A stretch of 64,000 nt of DNA from Enterobacteriaceae bacterium B14 (GTDB lineage Bacteria > Pseudomonadota > Gammaproteobacteria > Enterobacterales > Enterobacteriaceae). The notes under the pieces are model-generated. The model saw nothing but the letters and a program-made list of their open reading frames with translations. It did no database searches and was not told where the DNA came from. Position 1 is the stretch's first letter, and each line of letters opens with the position of its first letter. Both the position numbers and the translations under genes were made by a program. The stretch is taken from contig DF158890.1 of NCBI GenBank assembly GCA_000307305.1, forward strand, positions 1 to 64,000, read 5' to 3'. This document shows positions 25,624 to 34,775 of the stretch, piece by piece.

Positions 25624-25651
25624 TTGAAGTAGTTGGGTATACGATGTCTCC

Positions 25652-25691
25652 AAAAAAGCCTGCCAGCGTTAAGCTCGGCAGGCTTTTTTTT
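25652..25691 (+). terminator. Terminator of the atp operon
   Basis: Stem GCCTGCC (25658-25664) pairs with GGCAGGC (25677-25683), flanked by an A6 run upstream and T8 downstream. Strong rho-independent form; the A-tract could also terminate opposite transcripts. Confidence 0.9.
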
Positions 25692-25971
25692 ATTAAAGAG
25701 GGCCATTGTTGGTAAATAACACATTTGCCCATCATCATTTTTAATGCAAAAAAAGATGGTTTTTTATATCAATAAGCCTAAATTTATCCTTTTTTATACT
25801 TAAGTTGTGTCGTTAATCAACGACGTTTATCGTGCTATTTCGCTATGATTAACGATGTATCTGCATCCCTTGGGGCACAAGGGATACATAAGATTTTCGT
25901 CGAAAAATATGTAGTAATTTTTCCCACAAACAGGTTTACTTCTGCAAATCGATAAGGCTATCAGGTTATTT

Positions 25972-27342
25972 ATGTCAATGTCTTCTCTGAGCGTTGCAAT
26001 CCTTGCCGCAGGCAAGGGAACGCGTATGTATTCAAACCTTCCTAAGGTATTACACCCACTCGCGGGTAAAGCGATGGTGCAGCATGTTATTGATACTGCA
26101 TTAAAGCTTGGGGCTAAAAATGTTCACTTAGTCTATGGCCACGGTGGGGATTTATTAAAATCTAAGCTGGCAGACCAACCACTGAATTGGGTATTACAGG
26201 CTGAGCAACTCGGTACTGGTCATGCAATGCAGCAGGCCGCGCCTTTCTTTGCTGATGATGAAGATGTGCTGATGCTGTATGGCGATGTACCTCTTATCTC
26301 ATTTGATACGTTACAACGTTTGCTAAAAGCGAAACCACAAGGTGGTATCGGGCTGCTGACTGTTAAGCTCGATGATCCAACTGGTTACGGGCGTATTGTC
26401 CGTGAAAAGGGTGAAATTACAGGGATTGTTGAACATAAAGACGCCAGCGATTCACAGCGTGAAATCAATGAGATCAATACCGGTATTCTGGTTGCCAATG
26501 GCGGCGATCTAAAGCGCTGGTTAAGCAAGCTGAACAACAATAATGTGCAGGGTGAGTATTACATCACGGATGTGATTGCACTGGCTCATCAAGAAGGTAA
26601 ACGCATTGAGGCTGTTCACCCTTCACGCTTAAGCGAAGTGGAGGGAGTAAATAACCGCCTACAACTTTCAACATTAGAGCGCGCTTATCAGTCTGAACAA
26701 GCTGAAAAGCTGCTGCTAGCTGGCGTGATGTTGCTTGACCCTGCTCGTTTCGACTTACGTGGTGAGCTGATCCACGGCAGAGATATCTCGATTGATGCAA
26801 ACGTCATTATCGAAGGCACAGTAAAGCTTGGCGATCGTGTGCGTATTGATGCGGGATGTGTTCTGAAGAACTGTGAAATCGGTGATGATTGCGAAATCAG
26901 CCCATATACCGTTGTCGAAAATGCGACATTGGCGGCAGGTTGTACCATTGGCCCGTTTGCTCGCTTACGCCCAGGTGCTGAATTAGCGGAAGGCGCTCAT
27001 GTGGGTAACTTCGTTGAAATTAAGAAGGCACGCTTAGGCAAAGGTTCTAAGGCTGGGCATCTCTCCTACCTTGGTGACGCTGAGATTGGCGATAACGTAA
27101 ATATCGGCGCAGGTACTATTACCTGTAACTATGATGGTGCTAATAAATTTAAAACCATTATTGGTGATGACGTATTTGTTGGCTCTGATACCCAGCTTAT
27201 CGCGCCAGTTTCCGTAGCAAAAGGCGCAACGATTGCTGCGGGAACTACAGTAACTAATGATATTGCTGAAGGTGAACTGGTTCTGAGCCGCGTCAAACAG
27301 GTTCATATTCAGGGCTGGAAGCGTCCGGTTAAAAAGAAATAG
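25972..27342 (+). CDS. glmU: Bifunctional GlmU: GlcNAc-1-P uridyltransferase / GlcN-1-P acetyltransferase
   Basis: 456-residue cytoplasmic enzyme making UDP-GlcNAc for peptidoglycan and LPS. The N-terminal pyrophosphorylase domain starts with [11 protein letters not shown] (about 11-21). From about 250 a left-handed beta-helix of hexapeptide repeats ([17 protein letters not shown]) forms the acetyltransferase domain. E. coli GlmU is 456 residues. The 280-bp gap between the atp terminator and glmU presumably carries the glmU promoter. Confidence 0.97.
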   Translation: MSMSSLSVAILAAGKGTRMYSNLPKVLHPLAGKAMVQHVIDTALKLGAKNVHLVYGHGGDLLKSKLADQPLNWVLQAEQLGTGHAMQQAAPFFADDEDVLMLYGDVPLISFDTLQRLLKAKPQGGIGLLTVKLDDPTGYGRIVREKGEITGIVEHKDASDSQREINEINTGILVANGGDLKRWLSKLNNNNVQGEYYITDVIALAHQEGKRIEAVHPSRLSEVEGVNNRLQLSTLERAYQSEQAEKLLLAGVMLLDPARFDLRGELIHGRDISIDANVIIEGTVKLGDRVRIDAGCVLKNCEIGDDCEISPYTVVENATLAAGCTIGPFARLRPGAELAEGAHVGNFVEIKKARLGKGSKAGHLSYLGDAEIGDNVNIGAGTITCNYDGANKFKTIIGDDVFVGSDTQLIAPVSVAKGATIAAGTTVTNDIAEGELVLSRVKQVHIQGWKRPVKKK

Positions 27343-27362
27343 TAGCGACTGAGCTATTATTT

Positions 27363-27390
27363 AAAAGGGCACGAAATGGCGTGCCCTTTT
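27363..27390 (+). terminator. Hairpin after glmU
   Basis: Perfect 11-bp stem AAAAGGGCACG / CGTGCCCTTTT with a 6-nt loop. It has terminator form and lies between glmU and glmS. It could attenuate read-through so that glmS needs its own promoter, or serve as the processed 3' end of glmU mRNA. Confidence 0.7.
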
Positions 27391-27562
27391 AATACCCTGT
27401 TTTGCTGAATGCACTTGCCTTTGCATAGAAAGCGTATTTAGCAAAACATAATAATATCCCCAAACTCTACAGGCTCGGGGAACCCGGCAAAATAGCCGGA
27501 TACAGGTCGAAGGCATAAAATCGAATCCGCTTGAGCGGAGAGATCCAAAAGGAAATACCCAT

Positions 27563-29392
27563 ATGTGTGGAATTGTTGGCGCAGTAGCGCAACGCGATAT
27601 TGCTGAGATCCTGTTAGAGGGTTTACGTCGTCTAGAGTACAGAGGCTATGATTCAGCGGGTTTAGCAGTGGTCGATAATGCAGGCCATATGCACCGCCTA
27701 CGTCGCGTAGGGAAAGTTAAAGCGCTTTCCGATGCCGTTGATGCACATCCTTTATTGGGTGGCACTGGTATCGCTCATACCCGTTGGGCAACGCACGGTG
27801 AACCTTCAGAAGACAATGCACATCCTCATGTATCAGACCATATTGCCGTCGTACACAACGGTATTATTGAAAACCATGAACCACTACGCCATTTGCTGAT
27901 TGAACGCGGCTATGTGTTTACCTCTGAAACCGATACTGAAGTGATTGCTCACTTGGTCAATTGGGAGCAGAAGCAAGGTGGAACACTGCTTGAAGTCGTT
28001 CAGCGAGTGATTACCCAGCTGCGCGGTGCTTACGGCACTGTCATTATGGATAGCCATCACCCAGATACGCTGATTGCAGCCCGTTCAGGTAGCCCATTGG
28101 TTATTGGCCGTGGTGTAGGTGAAAACTTTATTGCCTCCGATCAGTTAGCACTGTTACCCGTTACTCGGCGTTTCATCTTCTTAGAAGAAGGTGATATCGC
28201 AGAGATTTCGCGCCGTGCCGTTAGAGTGGTTGATACACAAGGCAATGAAGTTGAGCGCCCAGAAATCGAATCAAACGTGCAATATGATGCCGGAGATAAA
28301 GGGCAGTTCCGCCATTACATGCAAAAAGAGATCTACGAGCAGCCTCTGGCCATTAAAAATACGCTAGCGGGCCGTGTGAGCCACGGTGAGATCGACTTGA
28401 GCGAGCTAGGGCCGAAAGCAGATAAATTATTGTCTGAAGTACAGCACGTGCAGATTATCGCCTGTGGTACCTCTTACCATTCAGGTATGGTGGCGCGTTA
28501 CTGGTTTGAAGCGTTAGCGGGTGTTCCTTGCGATGTTGAGATAGCCTCTGAGTTCCGTTATCGCAAATCCGCGGTACGCCCAGGAAGCCTGATTATTACG
28601 CTTTCCCAGTCTGGCGAAACCGCGGACACTTTAGCTGCACTGCGTTTGTCTAAAGAGCTGGGTTATCTTGGGTCTCTAGCGGTATGTAACGTTGCTGGCT
28701 CTTCTTTGGTACGTGAATCCGATTTAGCATTAATGACCAAGGCTGGGGCAGAAATTGGTGTAGCTTCTACTAAAGCATTCACTACCCAGCTTACCGTGCT
28801 ATTAATGCTGGTGGCCCATATTGGTCGCCTACATAAGATGCCAGCAAGTGTAGAGCATGACATCGTTCATGCGTTGCAAGCGTTGCCAAGCCGAATTGAA
28901 CAGATGCTATCGTTGGATAAAACAATCGAAGCGCTGGCAGAAGATTTCTCTGATAAGAGCCACGCACTGTTTCTGGGGCGAGGGGATCAATACCCTATCG
29001 CAATGGAAGGCGCGCTTAAATTAAAAGAGATCTCCTATATTCATGCTGAAGCTTATGCTGCGGGTGAACTGAAGCATGGCCCTCTAGCACTGATTGATGC
29101 TGAGATGCCAGTTATTATCATCGCGCCTAATAATGAGCTGCTAGAGAAGCTGAAATCCAATATCGAAGAGGTTCGTGCACGTGGTGGTCAGCTTTATGTC
29201 TTCGCTGATCAGGATGCGGGCTTTGTGAGCTCGGAAGGGATGACCATTATTCCTCTTCCACACGTAGAAGAACTGGTTGCACCGATTTTCTACACTATCC
29301 CTCTACAACAGCTCTCCTATCACGTAGCGCTGATTAAAGGGACTGATGTTGATCAGCCACGAAATCTTGCTAAATCAGTAACGGTAGAGTAG
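27563..29392 (+). CDS. glmS: Glutamine-fructose-6-phosphate aminotransferase GlmS
   Basis: 609-residue enzyme making glucosamine 6-phosphate from fructose 6-phosphate and glutamine. The N-terminal Ntn glutaminase domain begins MCGIVGAV with nucleophile Cys2. Two SIS sugar-isomerase domains follow ([14 protein letters not shown] near 300; [20 protein letters not shown] near 472). The end is the conserved KSVTVE. A 172-nt leader separates it from the glmU hairpin. In E. coli glmS mRNA is activated by the sRNA GlmZ there; pairing could not be tested here. Confidence 0.97.
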   Translation: MCGIVGAVAQRDIAEILLEGLRRLEYRGYDSAGLAVVDNAGHMHRLRRVGKVKALSDAVDAHPLLGGTGIAHTRWATHGEPSEDNAHPHVSDHIAVVHNGIIENHEPLRHLLIERGYVFTSETDTEVIAHLVNWEQKQGGTLLEVVQRVITQLRGAYGTVIMDSHHPDTLIAARSGSPLVIGRGVGENFIASDQLALLPVTRRFIFLEEGDIAEISRRAVRVVDTQGNEVERPEIESNVQYDAGDKGQFRHYMQKEIYEQPLAIKNTLAGRVSHGEIDLSELGPKADKLLSEVQHVQIIACGTSYHSGMVARYWFEALAGVPCDVEIASEFRYRKSAVRPGSLIITLSQSGETADTLAALRLSKELGYLGSLAVCNVAGSSLVRESDLALMTKAGAEIGVASTKAFTTQLTVLLMLVAHIGRLHKMPASVEHDIVHALQALPSRIEQMLSLDKTIEALAEDFSDKSHALFLGRGDQYPIAMEGALKLKEISYIHAEAYAAGELKHGPLALIDAEMPVIIIAPNNELLEKLKSNIEEVRARGGQLYVFADQDAGFVSSEGMTIIPLPHVEELVAPIFYTIPLQQLSYHVALIKGTDVDQPRNLAKSVTVE

Positions 29393-29420
29393 TCGCTGAG
29401 TTGCCGATGACATCGTTATC
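29350..29420 (+). other. attTn7-equivalent site at the 3' end of glmS
   Basis: The last codons of glmS (CCACGAAATCTTGCTAAATC and onward) are the stretch recognised by TnsD in Tn7-family transposons, which insert about 25 bp past the stop codon. No Tn7 ends or tns genes are visible. The flagellar module begins just beyond. Confidence 0.5.
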
Positions 29421-29440
29421 AAGGCAAATATAGATAATTA

Positions 29441-29476
29441 AAAAAGGGCGGTGAAATGATTTTCACTGCCCTTTTT
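29441..29476. terminator. Bidirectional terminator between glmS and the regulator-partner gene
   Basis: AAAAAGGGCGGTGAAA pairs with TTTCACTGCCCTTTTT around a TGAT loop, with one G-T wobble. A-run upstream and T-run downstream make it suitable for both converging transcripts. Confidence 0.9.
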
Positions 29477-29492
29477 ATCATTAACTTACCCG

Positions 29493-29960
29493 TTAATTTG
29501 AAGGATGCTTCGGCGGTTTATCGACAAAGATCAACCCTGTTTGTGCCATTATCAGGTTTTGCCCTTTCACGTCTTCTAACTGCAGCAGTGTTTTGTTATG
29601 GGTGTAGTAATCCAGCACATTATCTATCATACGGCTATTAATACTGGGGTTATCACTGTAGTAGATAGACTTATATTCTAATGATATCTCGTTACTATTT
29701 TGGCTGATATTGACCAGTTTCCCTTTCACGAGGAAATGGTTGTCATCAGGGTTAGTAATAGAGGTAATAATGGTGCCGTTTTTATTCTGTAGTTTGGTGT
29801 TATAGATCTCTTTTCTCTGGGAGAGAAGGTCATAAAACCCCAACTGAACATTCACACCGTCAATGTGTGTCTCTGCTGTTTCGGCATAATCTGTCAGTGT
29901 CCAACCAGAGATAAGCAGTACAGCTAGGGTACAACTAGCTAGCGCAGGAACCCATTTCAT
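29493..29960 (-). CDS. Membrane-anchored periplasmic partner of the ToxR-like regulator
   Basis: 155 residues from the ATG at 29960; a GTG 21 bp further upstream is possible. One hydrophobic segment (about residues 3-22, WVPALASCTLAVLLISGWTL) anchors a polar domain likely in the periplasm, with a fairly conserved-looking block NSRMIDNVLDYYTHNKTLLQ. I do not recognise the family with certainty. It overlaps the end of the upstream ToxR-like gene by 26 bp, so the two are translationally coupled. Pairs of this layout (ToxR-ToxS, TcpP-TcpH, MarT-FidL) have a small periplasmic protein that stabilises or modulates the regulator, and I infer that role here; FidL-like is the best guess by size. Confidence 0.6.
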   Translation of the reverse strand: MKWVPALASCTLAVLLISGWTLTDYAETAETHIDGVNVQLGFYDLLSQRKEIYNTKLQNKNGTIITSITNPDDNHFLVKGKLVNISQNSNEISLEYKSIYYSDNPSINSRMIDNVLDYYTHNKTLLQLEDVKGQNLIMAQTGLIFVDKPPKHPSN

Positions 29961-30927
29961 TGAGCTTTCTCTCCGTTTCACGATAAATTAAGTTATTCAG
30001 TTGTTCATTGTTGATGCGCCAATGGTAAACCGTCATAGCAAGTTGCTGCTCTTTACAGGCATTCTTTAGCTGCATCGTGTAGTTCAACGCATTATCTGAT
30101 GTGTGGTAATACATATTCATCTGCACGTTGCTGGCTTTTAGGTTCTGGTTAATCTGGTATAGCGTATCTTTCAGCTTGTTAATGACCCTATCACTGTTCG
30201 GTGGCACCCTGTCCTCTGCCCTTACCACATGGTACAAGTGGACGTTGCTATAAACATTTTCCTGCATTTCTTTCACTAGCATCTGCGATGTTTCTATCGT
30301 TGAGTGATTAACGAAAAACGCTATCCAGCCAGAAATGGCTAACAGGGCGAGAAGGAGTATGGCTGCAGGGCTACGAAGAAATGCCAGCCGTTGAAGATGA
30401 ACGTCTTTCTCGAGAGTGGGTGAGTGGTGAACTAAGCCTGTATTACCACTATTTTCTACCTCGTAGCTATTTATCGTGCTGGAGTGCTCGTTCTGATCTT
30501 GGTCATCGCTGTGGCTGCTGGTGGCTGCTACATATTCTGTATCAGGGGCTGATTGTTCGCTTTCTGTTGGTTTCTCGATGCGTTGGCAATACTCCTCTTC
30601 AAGAATATAGCCTTTCTTTGGGATGGTTTTAATAATGCGTTGTTGTTTGCCATCGTCTTCCAGAGCCATGCGTAGTGCATGAATTGCATTTGGCAGACTA
30701 TTGTTGCCAATGACCCTCCGTTCCCACACTAAAGTAGTGAGTTCCTCACGTGAAAGCGTCTGCCCCATGTGCTGTATTAGCACATCTAACAGCTTAAGTT
30801 GGTATTCGCCCAAGCGTTTTTTTTCACCAGTTTTATGGTGAATGATCATGCCTGATGGGAGATCCAGTAGCCAGTTATTAACGTAGTACTCTTGTGTGCC
30901 GGTGTTCATTATTGGCTTATTATCCAA
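29935..30927 (-). CDS. ToxR/CadC-like membrane-bound transcriptional regulator
   Basis: 330 residues. An OmpR-type winged-helix DNA-binding domain spans about 15-113 (LGEYQLKLLDVLIQHMGQTL, then LSREELTTLVWERRVIG and TIPKKGYILEEEY). A polar Ser/Glu-rich linker follows, with a single membrane helix near 187-206 (LLLALLAISGWIAFFVN) and a periplasmic C-terminal domain of about 120 residues with two cysteines (CKEQQ and the terminal GSCAS). This is the CadC/ToxR layout: a sensor that binds DNA from the membrane. It is divergent from the lafA flagellin gene, where E. coli Flag-2 clusters also carry a membrane regulator (LafZ). It may control lateral flagellar genes, but that is inference. Confidence 0.75.
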   Translation of the reverse strand: MDNKPIMNTGTQEYYVNNWLLDLPSGMIIHHKTGEKKRLGEYQLKLLDVLIQHMGQTLSREELTTLVWERRVIGNNSLPNAIHALRMALEDDGKQQRIIKTIPKKGYILEEEYCQRIEKPTESEQSAPDTEYVAATSSHSDDQDQNEHSSTINSYEVENSGNTGLVHHSPTLEKDVHLQRLAFLRSPAAILLLALLAISGWIAFFVNHSTIETSQMLVKEMQENVYSNVHLYHVVRAEDRVPPNSDRVINKLKDTLYQINQNLKASNVQMNMYYHTSDNALNYTMQLKNACKEQQLAMTVYHWRINNEQLNNLIYRETERKLNEMGSCAS

Positions 30928-31630
30928 TCGCTCGTCGGAGTGATATCTAATTTATTAATTATATTAAAGTGTATTGCATTACATCGTGCCATATTTGCGA
31001 GACAAGAAATATCATCGAAAAGGCGTAGATGAATGCGGATAGAGTGTTTGAGTTATGGATTTAGCAGCGGATAATTTCAAGTTAATAAACTTTTTCTCTA
31101 TTTTTACCATATGAGCGATATTTTTATCGACAATGGTTTGCTTATTGAGTAATCCGTGGAGGGTACTTTCCTGTGTGCATTTTTACTGCATTTATATGGA
31201 ATAAGCAATGAGGGCACTAAAAGCACGGTAATAAATGGAATTTATTTTTATTCAATTTATTGTTTTTAATTAATATTTTATTATTTTTTTATTTGTTTCC
31301 TTCTTGGTTTTCATTGTTTCAATTTGGCGTTAAATTTAAATAATTGGTTATTTTTAAGGTAATTTGTTCACATTTAAGCCTCATAACCTCTTTTATTCAA
31401 AAATCGAAAGACGTTAAAATTTTAAAAAAGAGAGTTAGATAAAAAAAACATGGGTAAAACAGAGCTATATCTTGTTTATAAGGTTTTTAATAGATTAATT
31501 ATTGATTATTTTTTGTTCTAACGGTAATTATTTTATGTTTTTTTCTTAATTTTCTCCTAGAGCGTGTCGTTTTCACTTAGTACACGAGAGATGGAATCTA
31601 ATCGTAAGATTCCCGAAAGGAGATACCTTA
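30928..31630. promoter_or_regulatory. AT-rich intergenic region upstream of lafA
   Basis: 703 bp without a gene, strikingly AT-rich in 31200-31560, consistent with H-NS binding. A weak sigma-28-like match is TTAAAATT around 31414 with TTAGATAA about 16 bp further on; the usual GCCGATAA is not found. Just before lafA a perfect 7-bp inverted repeat GGAATCT / AGATTCC (31593-31599, 31607-31613) ends 3 nt before the AAAGGAG ribosome-binding site (31616-31622). It could form a leader hairpin that tunes flagellin translation. Confidence 0.4.
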
Positions 31631-32509
31631 ATGTCTTTATCAATTTTTACTAATGCTTCATCCATGGCTTCCACTAGCGCACTGAACAAGTCTAACAGCA
31701 TGTTAAGTACTGCAATGGAGCGTTTAGGTACTGGTAAACGTATTAACTCTGCGGCAGATGACGCAGCGGGCTTACAGATCGCTACTCGTCTACAAGGTCA
31801 ATCTAACGGTATGACTGTTGCTAAGCGTAACATCGCTGATGCAACGGCAATGCTGCAAACTGCTGAAGGCGCATTCGATGAAGTGACTAACATCCTTTAT
31901 CGTATGAAAGACCTTGCAACACAGTCTGCGAACGACACGAACAGCACTAACGACCGTAAATCTATCCAGTCTGAGTTTGACCAACTGAACTCTGAACTGA
32001 ATAACATCATGTCTAACACCACTTACGGTGGCGACAAGCTTCTACAATCTGTATCTGGTGCGACAACAGCGGTAACTGGTAAGTTGGCAGCAGCAGTTAA
32101 CTTCCAGATTGGTGCAAGTGCAAATGAAAAACTGCAAATCGACGTTGGCGGTGACTTAACTACTGTAGCTAGCGATCTGGGTGCACTGGTAACTACATCT
32201 GGTGGTGTAGGTCTAGTTGAAGATCAGGCATCAGCAAACAGCGCGATTACTTCTATTCAGACTGCTCTGGATAGCGTAGGTACTGTTCGTTCTAGCCTGG
32301 GTGCAAACATCAACCGTTTAGGTCATACATCTAACAACCTGGTGAACATTCAAGACAACACGAACTTAGCTCTGGGTAACATTCGTGATGCTGACTTTGC
32401 TGCAGAAGCATCTAACATGACTCGTAACCAGATGCTGGCACAGACAGGTATGTCTATGCTGAAGCAATCAAACAACATGTCTGGCATGGTTATGTCTCTT
32501 CTGGGCTAA
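31631..32509 (+). CDS. lafA: Lateral flagellin LafA
   Basis: 292-residue short flagellin. The conserved N-terminal D0/D1 region (MSLSIFTNASSMASTSALNK; RLGTGKRINSAADDAAGLQIATRL) and C-terminal D1/D0 region (RSSLGANINRL; AEASNMTRNQMLAQTGMSML) bracket a short variable centre. The start MSLSIFTN is typical of lateral (Flag-2/LafA) flagellins rather than FliC. It is secreted through a flagellar export apparatus and polymerises into the filament. It is monocistronic, with its own strong terminator. No hook or export genes are in the window. Confidence 0.92.
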   Translation: MSLSIFTNASSMASTSALNKSNSMLSTAMERLGTGKRINSAADDAAGLQIATRLQGQSNGMTVAKRNIADATAMLQTAEGAFDEVTNILYRMKDLATQSANDTNSTNDRKSIQSEFDQLNSELNNIMSNTTYGGDKLLQSVSGATTAVTGKLAAAVNFQIGASANEKLQIDVGGDLTTVASDLGALVTTSGGVGLVEDQASANSAITSIQTALDSVGTVRSSLGANINRLGHTSNNLVNIQDNTNLALGNIRDADFAAEASNMTRNQMLAQTGMSMLKQSNNMSGMVMSLLG

Positions 32510-32531
32510 TCCTGAACTGACGAATAAATTG

Positions 32532-32562
32532 AAAACACCGCTGTAAGGCGGTGTTTTTTTTT
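32532..32562 (+). terminator. Terminator of lafA
   Basis: Perfect 10-bp stem AAAACACCGC / GCGGTGTTTT, 6-nt loop, run of T after the stem. Confidence 0.92.
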
Positions 32563-32686
32563 CAGCAAATATTCTCAGTAAATAATGGAATCAACGCCGG
32601 TTTACTTTCCGCTATTGAGGAAAGAAATGCGGAAGATTCGCTTCCTTTAAAATCCTATCTCAATGTTTTAAAACTATAAAAATAGT

Positions 32687-32702
32687 TGGCATGGGGTTTG
32701 CT
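32687..32702 (+). promoter_or_regulatory. Sigma-54 promoter of the lafB operon
   Basis: TGGCAT (32687-32692), 5 bp, then TTGCT (32698-32702) matches the sigma-54 -24/-12 consensus TGGCAC-N5-TTGCA with exact GG-GC spacing. The expected transcript start is about 32713, 19 nt before the lafB ATG. Lateral flagellar class II genes in Vibrio and Aeromonas use RpoN with LafK; neither gene is in this window. Confidence 0.75.
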
Positions 32703-32731
32703 ATAACATTGGTAATTGAAGAGAGGTAGAG

Positions 32732-34045
32732 ATGACAGATTTCAGCAGCATTGATCCCCAATCGATGGCTCAACAACTGGCAACGTATGACATTTTAGCG
32801 TTACAAACACAGCTAAAAACCCAGCAAAAGACGCTGTCTGGACAAAAGACGGCGCTTAAAGCGCTGCGTACTGCATTGACGGATTTTCGTACTGCTTTAA
32901 ATGGATTGAATAAAAACAACGATGGCATGTTGCAGAACAAAGCCACGATGAGCAAAGAGGGCTACGCGAATGTAACAGCTAACTCTAGTGCCGCGAAAGG
33001 AACATATAACATCACTGTCGAGAGCCTAGCCTCTGCACACCAAGTTGCCTTCGAAGGGATGACTGATGATGACGTTAAAAATTCATCAGGAAAGCTTTCT
33101 CTGACGATCGGCGGTAAACCGCTGGAAGTGGATATGGACACGCTGGAAAGCCTGTCTGATTTGGCAAATGCCATTAACGGCAGCAGTACTAACCCAGGTG
33201 CGACGGCTTCCTTGCTTCGTTCTAACGGACAAGTGACGTTTATGTTGAGCAGCGATAATTCCGGTGCTGCTAATGAAATTACCTTCGATCCTAGCTCTGA
33301 CCCGATGTTTTTAGATACCAGCAAACAGAAGGTTATCTCTGCCGCATCGGATGCCAAGGTATGGCTTGGCGAACCAGGCAGCGGTTTGTTACAGACCAGC
33401 AGCACGAATACCTTTAATGACCTTATTAAGGGCGTAAATATTGAGCTTACACAGGCGCAGGCAACGGGTGATTCACCACTGGTACTGACCATTGGTACCG
33501 ATGAGACTGCATCAAAAGAGCAGGCTCAGAAGTTTATTGATGCCTATAACACGCTGAAAGGTGCGTTAACGGATTTAACCGGTAGTGGAAGCGGCGGCAG
33601 TGACCGCGGTGCATTTGCCGGAGACTCCGGGATTATCTCGCTAGAACGCCAACTAAATAATTTGCTGCGTAACCAATTTAACGGCATGGATATCACTGAA
33701 ATAGGGATCACTGCAGATAAAGACGGCAAGCTCAAACTAGACGGCGAGAAGTTTGATAAAGCACTAAAAGAAGACCCGCAAGCATTAACTGAGCTGTTTA
33801 ACGGCAATAGCGGGTTAATCAAAACCATGGATAAGTCACTGGATAACTATCTGAGCAACAGTAATGGTGTGTTGAAAATGCGCCAAGACACGCTGGATCG
33901 TAAAGAGAGCCAGTTTAGTGATCGTTCGGATCAGATCAATACACGTTATGACAATGCGTATAACCGCTACCTGCGCCAATTTACTCAGTTGCAGAGCATC
34001 ATGTCGCAGATGAATAACACGATGAGCATGTTCGGTATTGCATAA
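32732..34045 (+). CDS. lafB: Lateral flagellar filament cap protein (FliD-like)
   Basis: 437-residue FliD family protein. It has an N-terminal FliD_N region with QLATYDILALQTQLKTQQKTL and YNITVESLASAHQVAFEGM, a central FliD_C domain with the AQKFIDAYNTLKGALTDLTG stretch, and a C-terminal coiled-coil tail (NRYLRQFTQLQSIMSQMNNT). It caps the growing filament and incorporates flagellin. First gene of the lafBCDEFSTU run, directly below a sigma-54 promoter. Not recognised as the primary-flagellum FliD because it sits among laf genes. Confidence 0.88.
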   Translation: MTDFSSIDPQSMAQQLATYDILALQTQLKTQQKTLSGQKTALKALRTALTDFRTALNGLNKNNDGMLQNKATMSKEGYANVTANSSAAKGTYNITVESLASAHQVAFEGMTDDDVKNSSGKLSLTIGGKPLEVDMDTLESLSDLANAINGSSTNPGATASLLRSNGQVTFMLSSDNSGAANEITFDPSSDPMFLDTSKQKVISAASDAKVWLGEPGSGLLQTSSTNTFNDLIKGVNIELTQAQATGDSPLVLTIGTDETASKEQAQKFIDAYNTLKGALTDLTGSGSGGSDRGAFAGDSGIISLERQLNNLLRNQFNGMDITEIGITADKDGKLKLDGEKFDKALKEDPQALTELFNGNSGLIKTMDKSLDNYLSNSNGVLKMRQDTLDRKESQFSDRSDQINTRYDNAYNRYLRQFTQLQSIMSQMNNTMSMFGIA

Positions 34046-34081
34046 CGCCTATTGTCAGTGGGTTTTAATTAGAGGTTGATA

Positions 34082-34468
34082 ATGTACGGAAATTCTCGAG
34101 AAGGTTACGAGCTTTATCAGGAGTCTGATTTATCTATTCAGGCGGCAGCGGCAACTCCGCACCAGCTTGTTTTAATGCTATTTAATGGCCTGATGGATGA
34201 ACTGGTAAGAGCAAAAAGTCATATTGCTGGCAAGCGTTTTGAACGCAAGGTTCAAAGCATTAATAAGTGCATCGATATCCTTAATGCACTGACTAGTGCT
34301 CTGGATTACGAACAGGGCGGTGATCTTGCTCTGAATCTGGCACGCCTTTATGACTACTGCGTTTACCGTCTCTACGATGCAAGCGACAAGCTCTCTGTGG
34401 AAATGATTGAAGAGGTTGAACAGATCCTCAGCAACATCCGCGATGGTTGGGAAGGCATGAGTAAATAA
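34082..34468 (+). CDS. lafC: Lateral flagellin export chaperone (FliS-like)
   Basis: 128-residue FliS family protein. The start MYGNSREGYELYQ has the conserved tyrosine-containing N-terminal motif, then AAATPHQLVLMLFNGLMDELVRAK, a hallmark of FliS. It binds the flagellin C-terminus in the cytoplasm and prevents early polymerisation. The ATG at 34082 is preferred over an in-frame TTG two codons upstream because AGAGG lies 6 nt before it. The next ATG (lafD) begins 1 nt after its stop codon. Confidence 0.88.
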   Translation: MYGNSREGYELYQESDLSIQAAAATPHQLVLMLFNGLMDELVRAKSHIAGKRFERKVQSINKCIDILNALTSALDYEQGGDLALNLARLYDYCVYRLYDASDKLSVEMIEEVEQILSNIRDGWEGMSK

Positions 34469-34469
34469 T

Positions 34470-34772
34470 ATGGACAATCTACAGCTTATTCATCACTTGG
34501 CTTGCGAGCTAGAAAGTGCAGCAACAGAGTGTAATTGGAACAAGGTGCAGAAAACAGATAACCATATTGCTCAAATGTTGAGCTCCTTACAGGGGCATCC
34601 TCAATCAGAGAGTGTGCTTCAGGCATTAGATAGCTTGAAGCAACTGCATTACAAGGTTTACCAGTTTTGTAGTCAGCAGAGCCAAAATGTGGAAAACAAA
34701 ATGGCTCAACACAGGCAAACCCGTGAAGGATTAAGCGCATATGCCACATTCACCCCTGATGAGATTAAGTAA
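34470..34772 (+). CDS. lafD: FliT-like flagellar chaperone
   Basis: 100-residue, all-helical small protein at the position of FliT/LafD, between the FliS-like and FliK-like genes. There is no strong motif; the assignment rests on size, helical content and order. FliT family members chaperone the filament cap and, in enterobacterial primary systems, also bind FlhDC. The ATG is 1 nt after the lafC stop codon, implying coupling. Confidence 0.72.
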   Translation: MDNLQLIHHLACELESAATECNWNKVQKTDNHIAQMLSSLQGHPQSESVLQALDSLKQLHYKVYQFCSQQSQNVENKMAQHRQTREGLSAYATFTPDEIK

Positions 34773-34775
34773 TCA

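Noticed and set aside
29493..30927. Frameshift between the regulator and its partner gene
   Set aside because: The 26-bp overlap is a normal coupled stop/start; the partner has its own ATG, GGAG site and membrane anchor.
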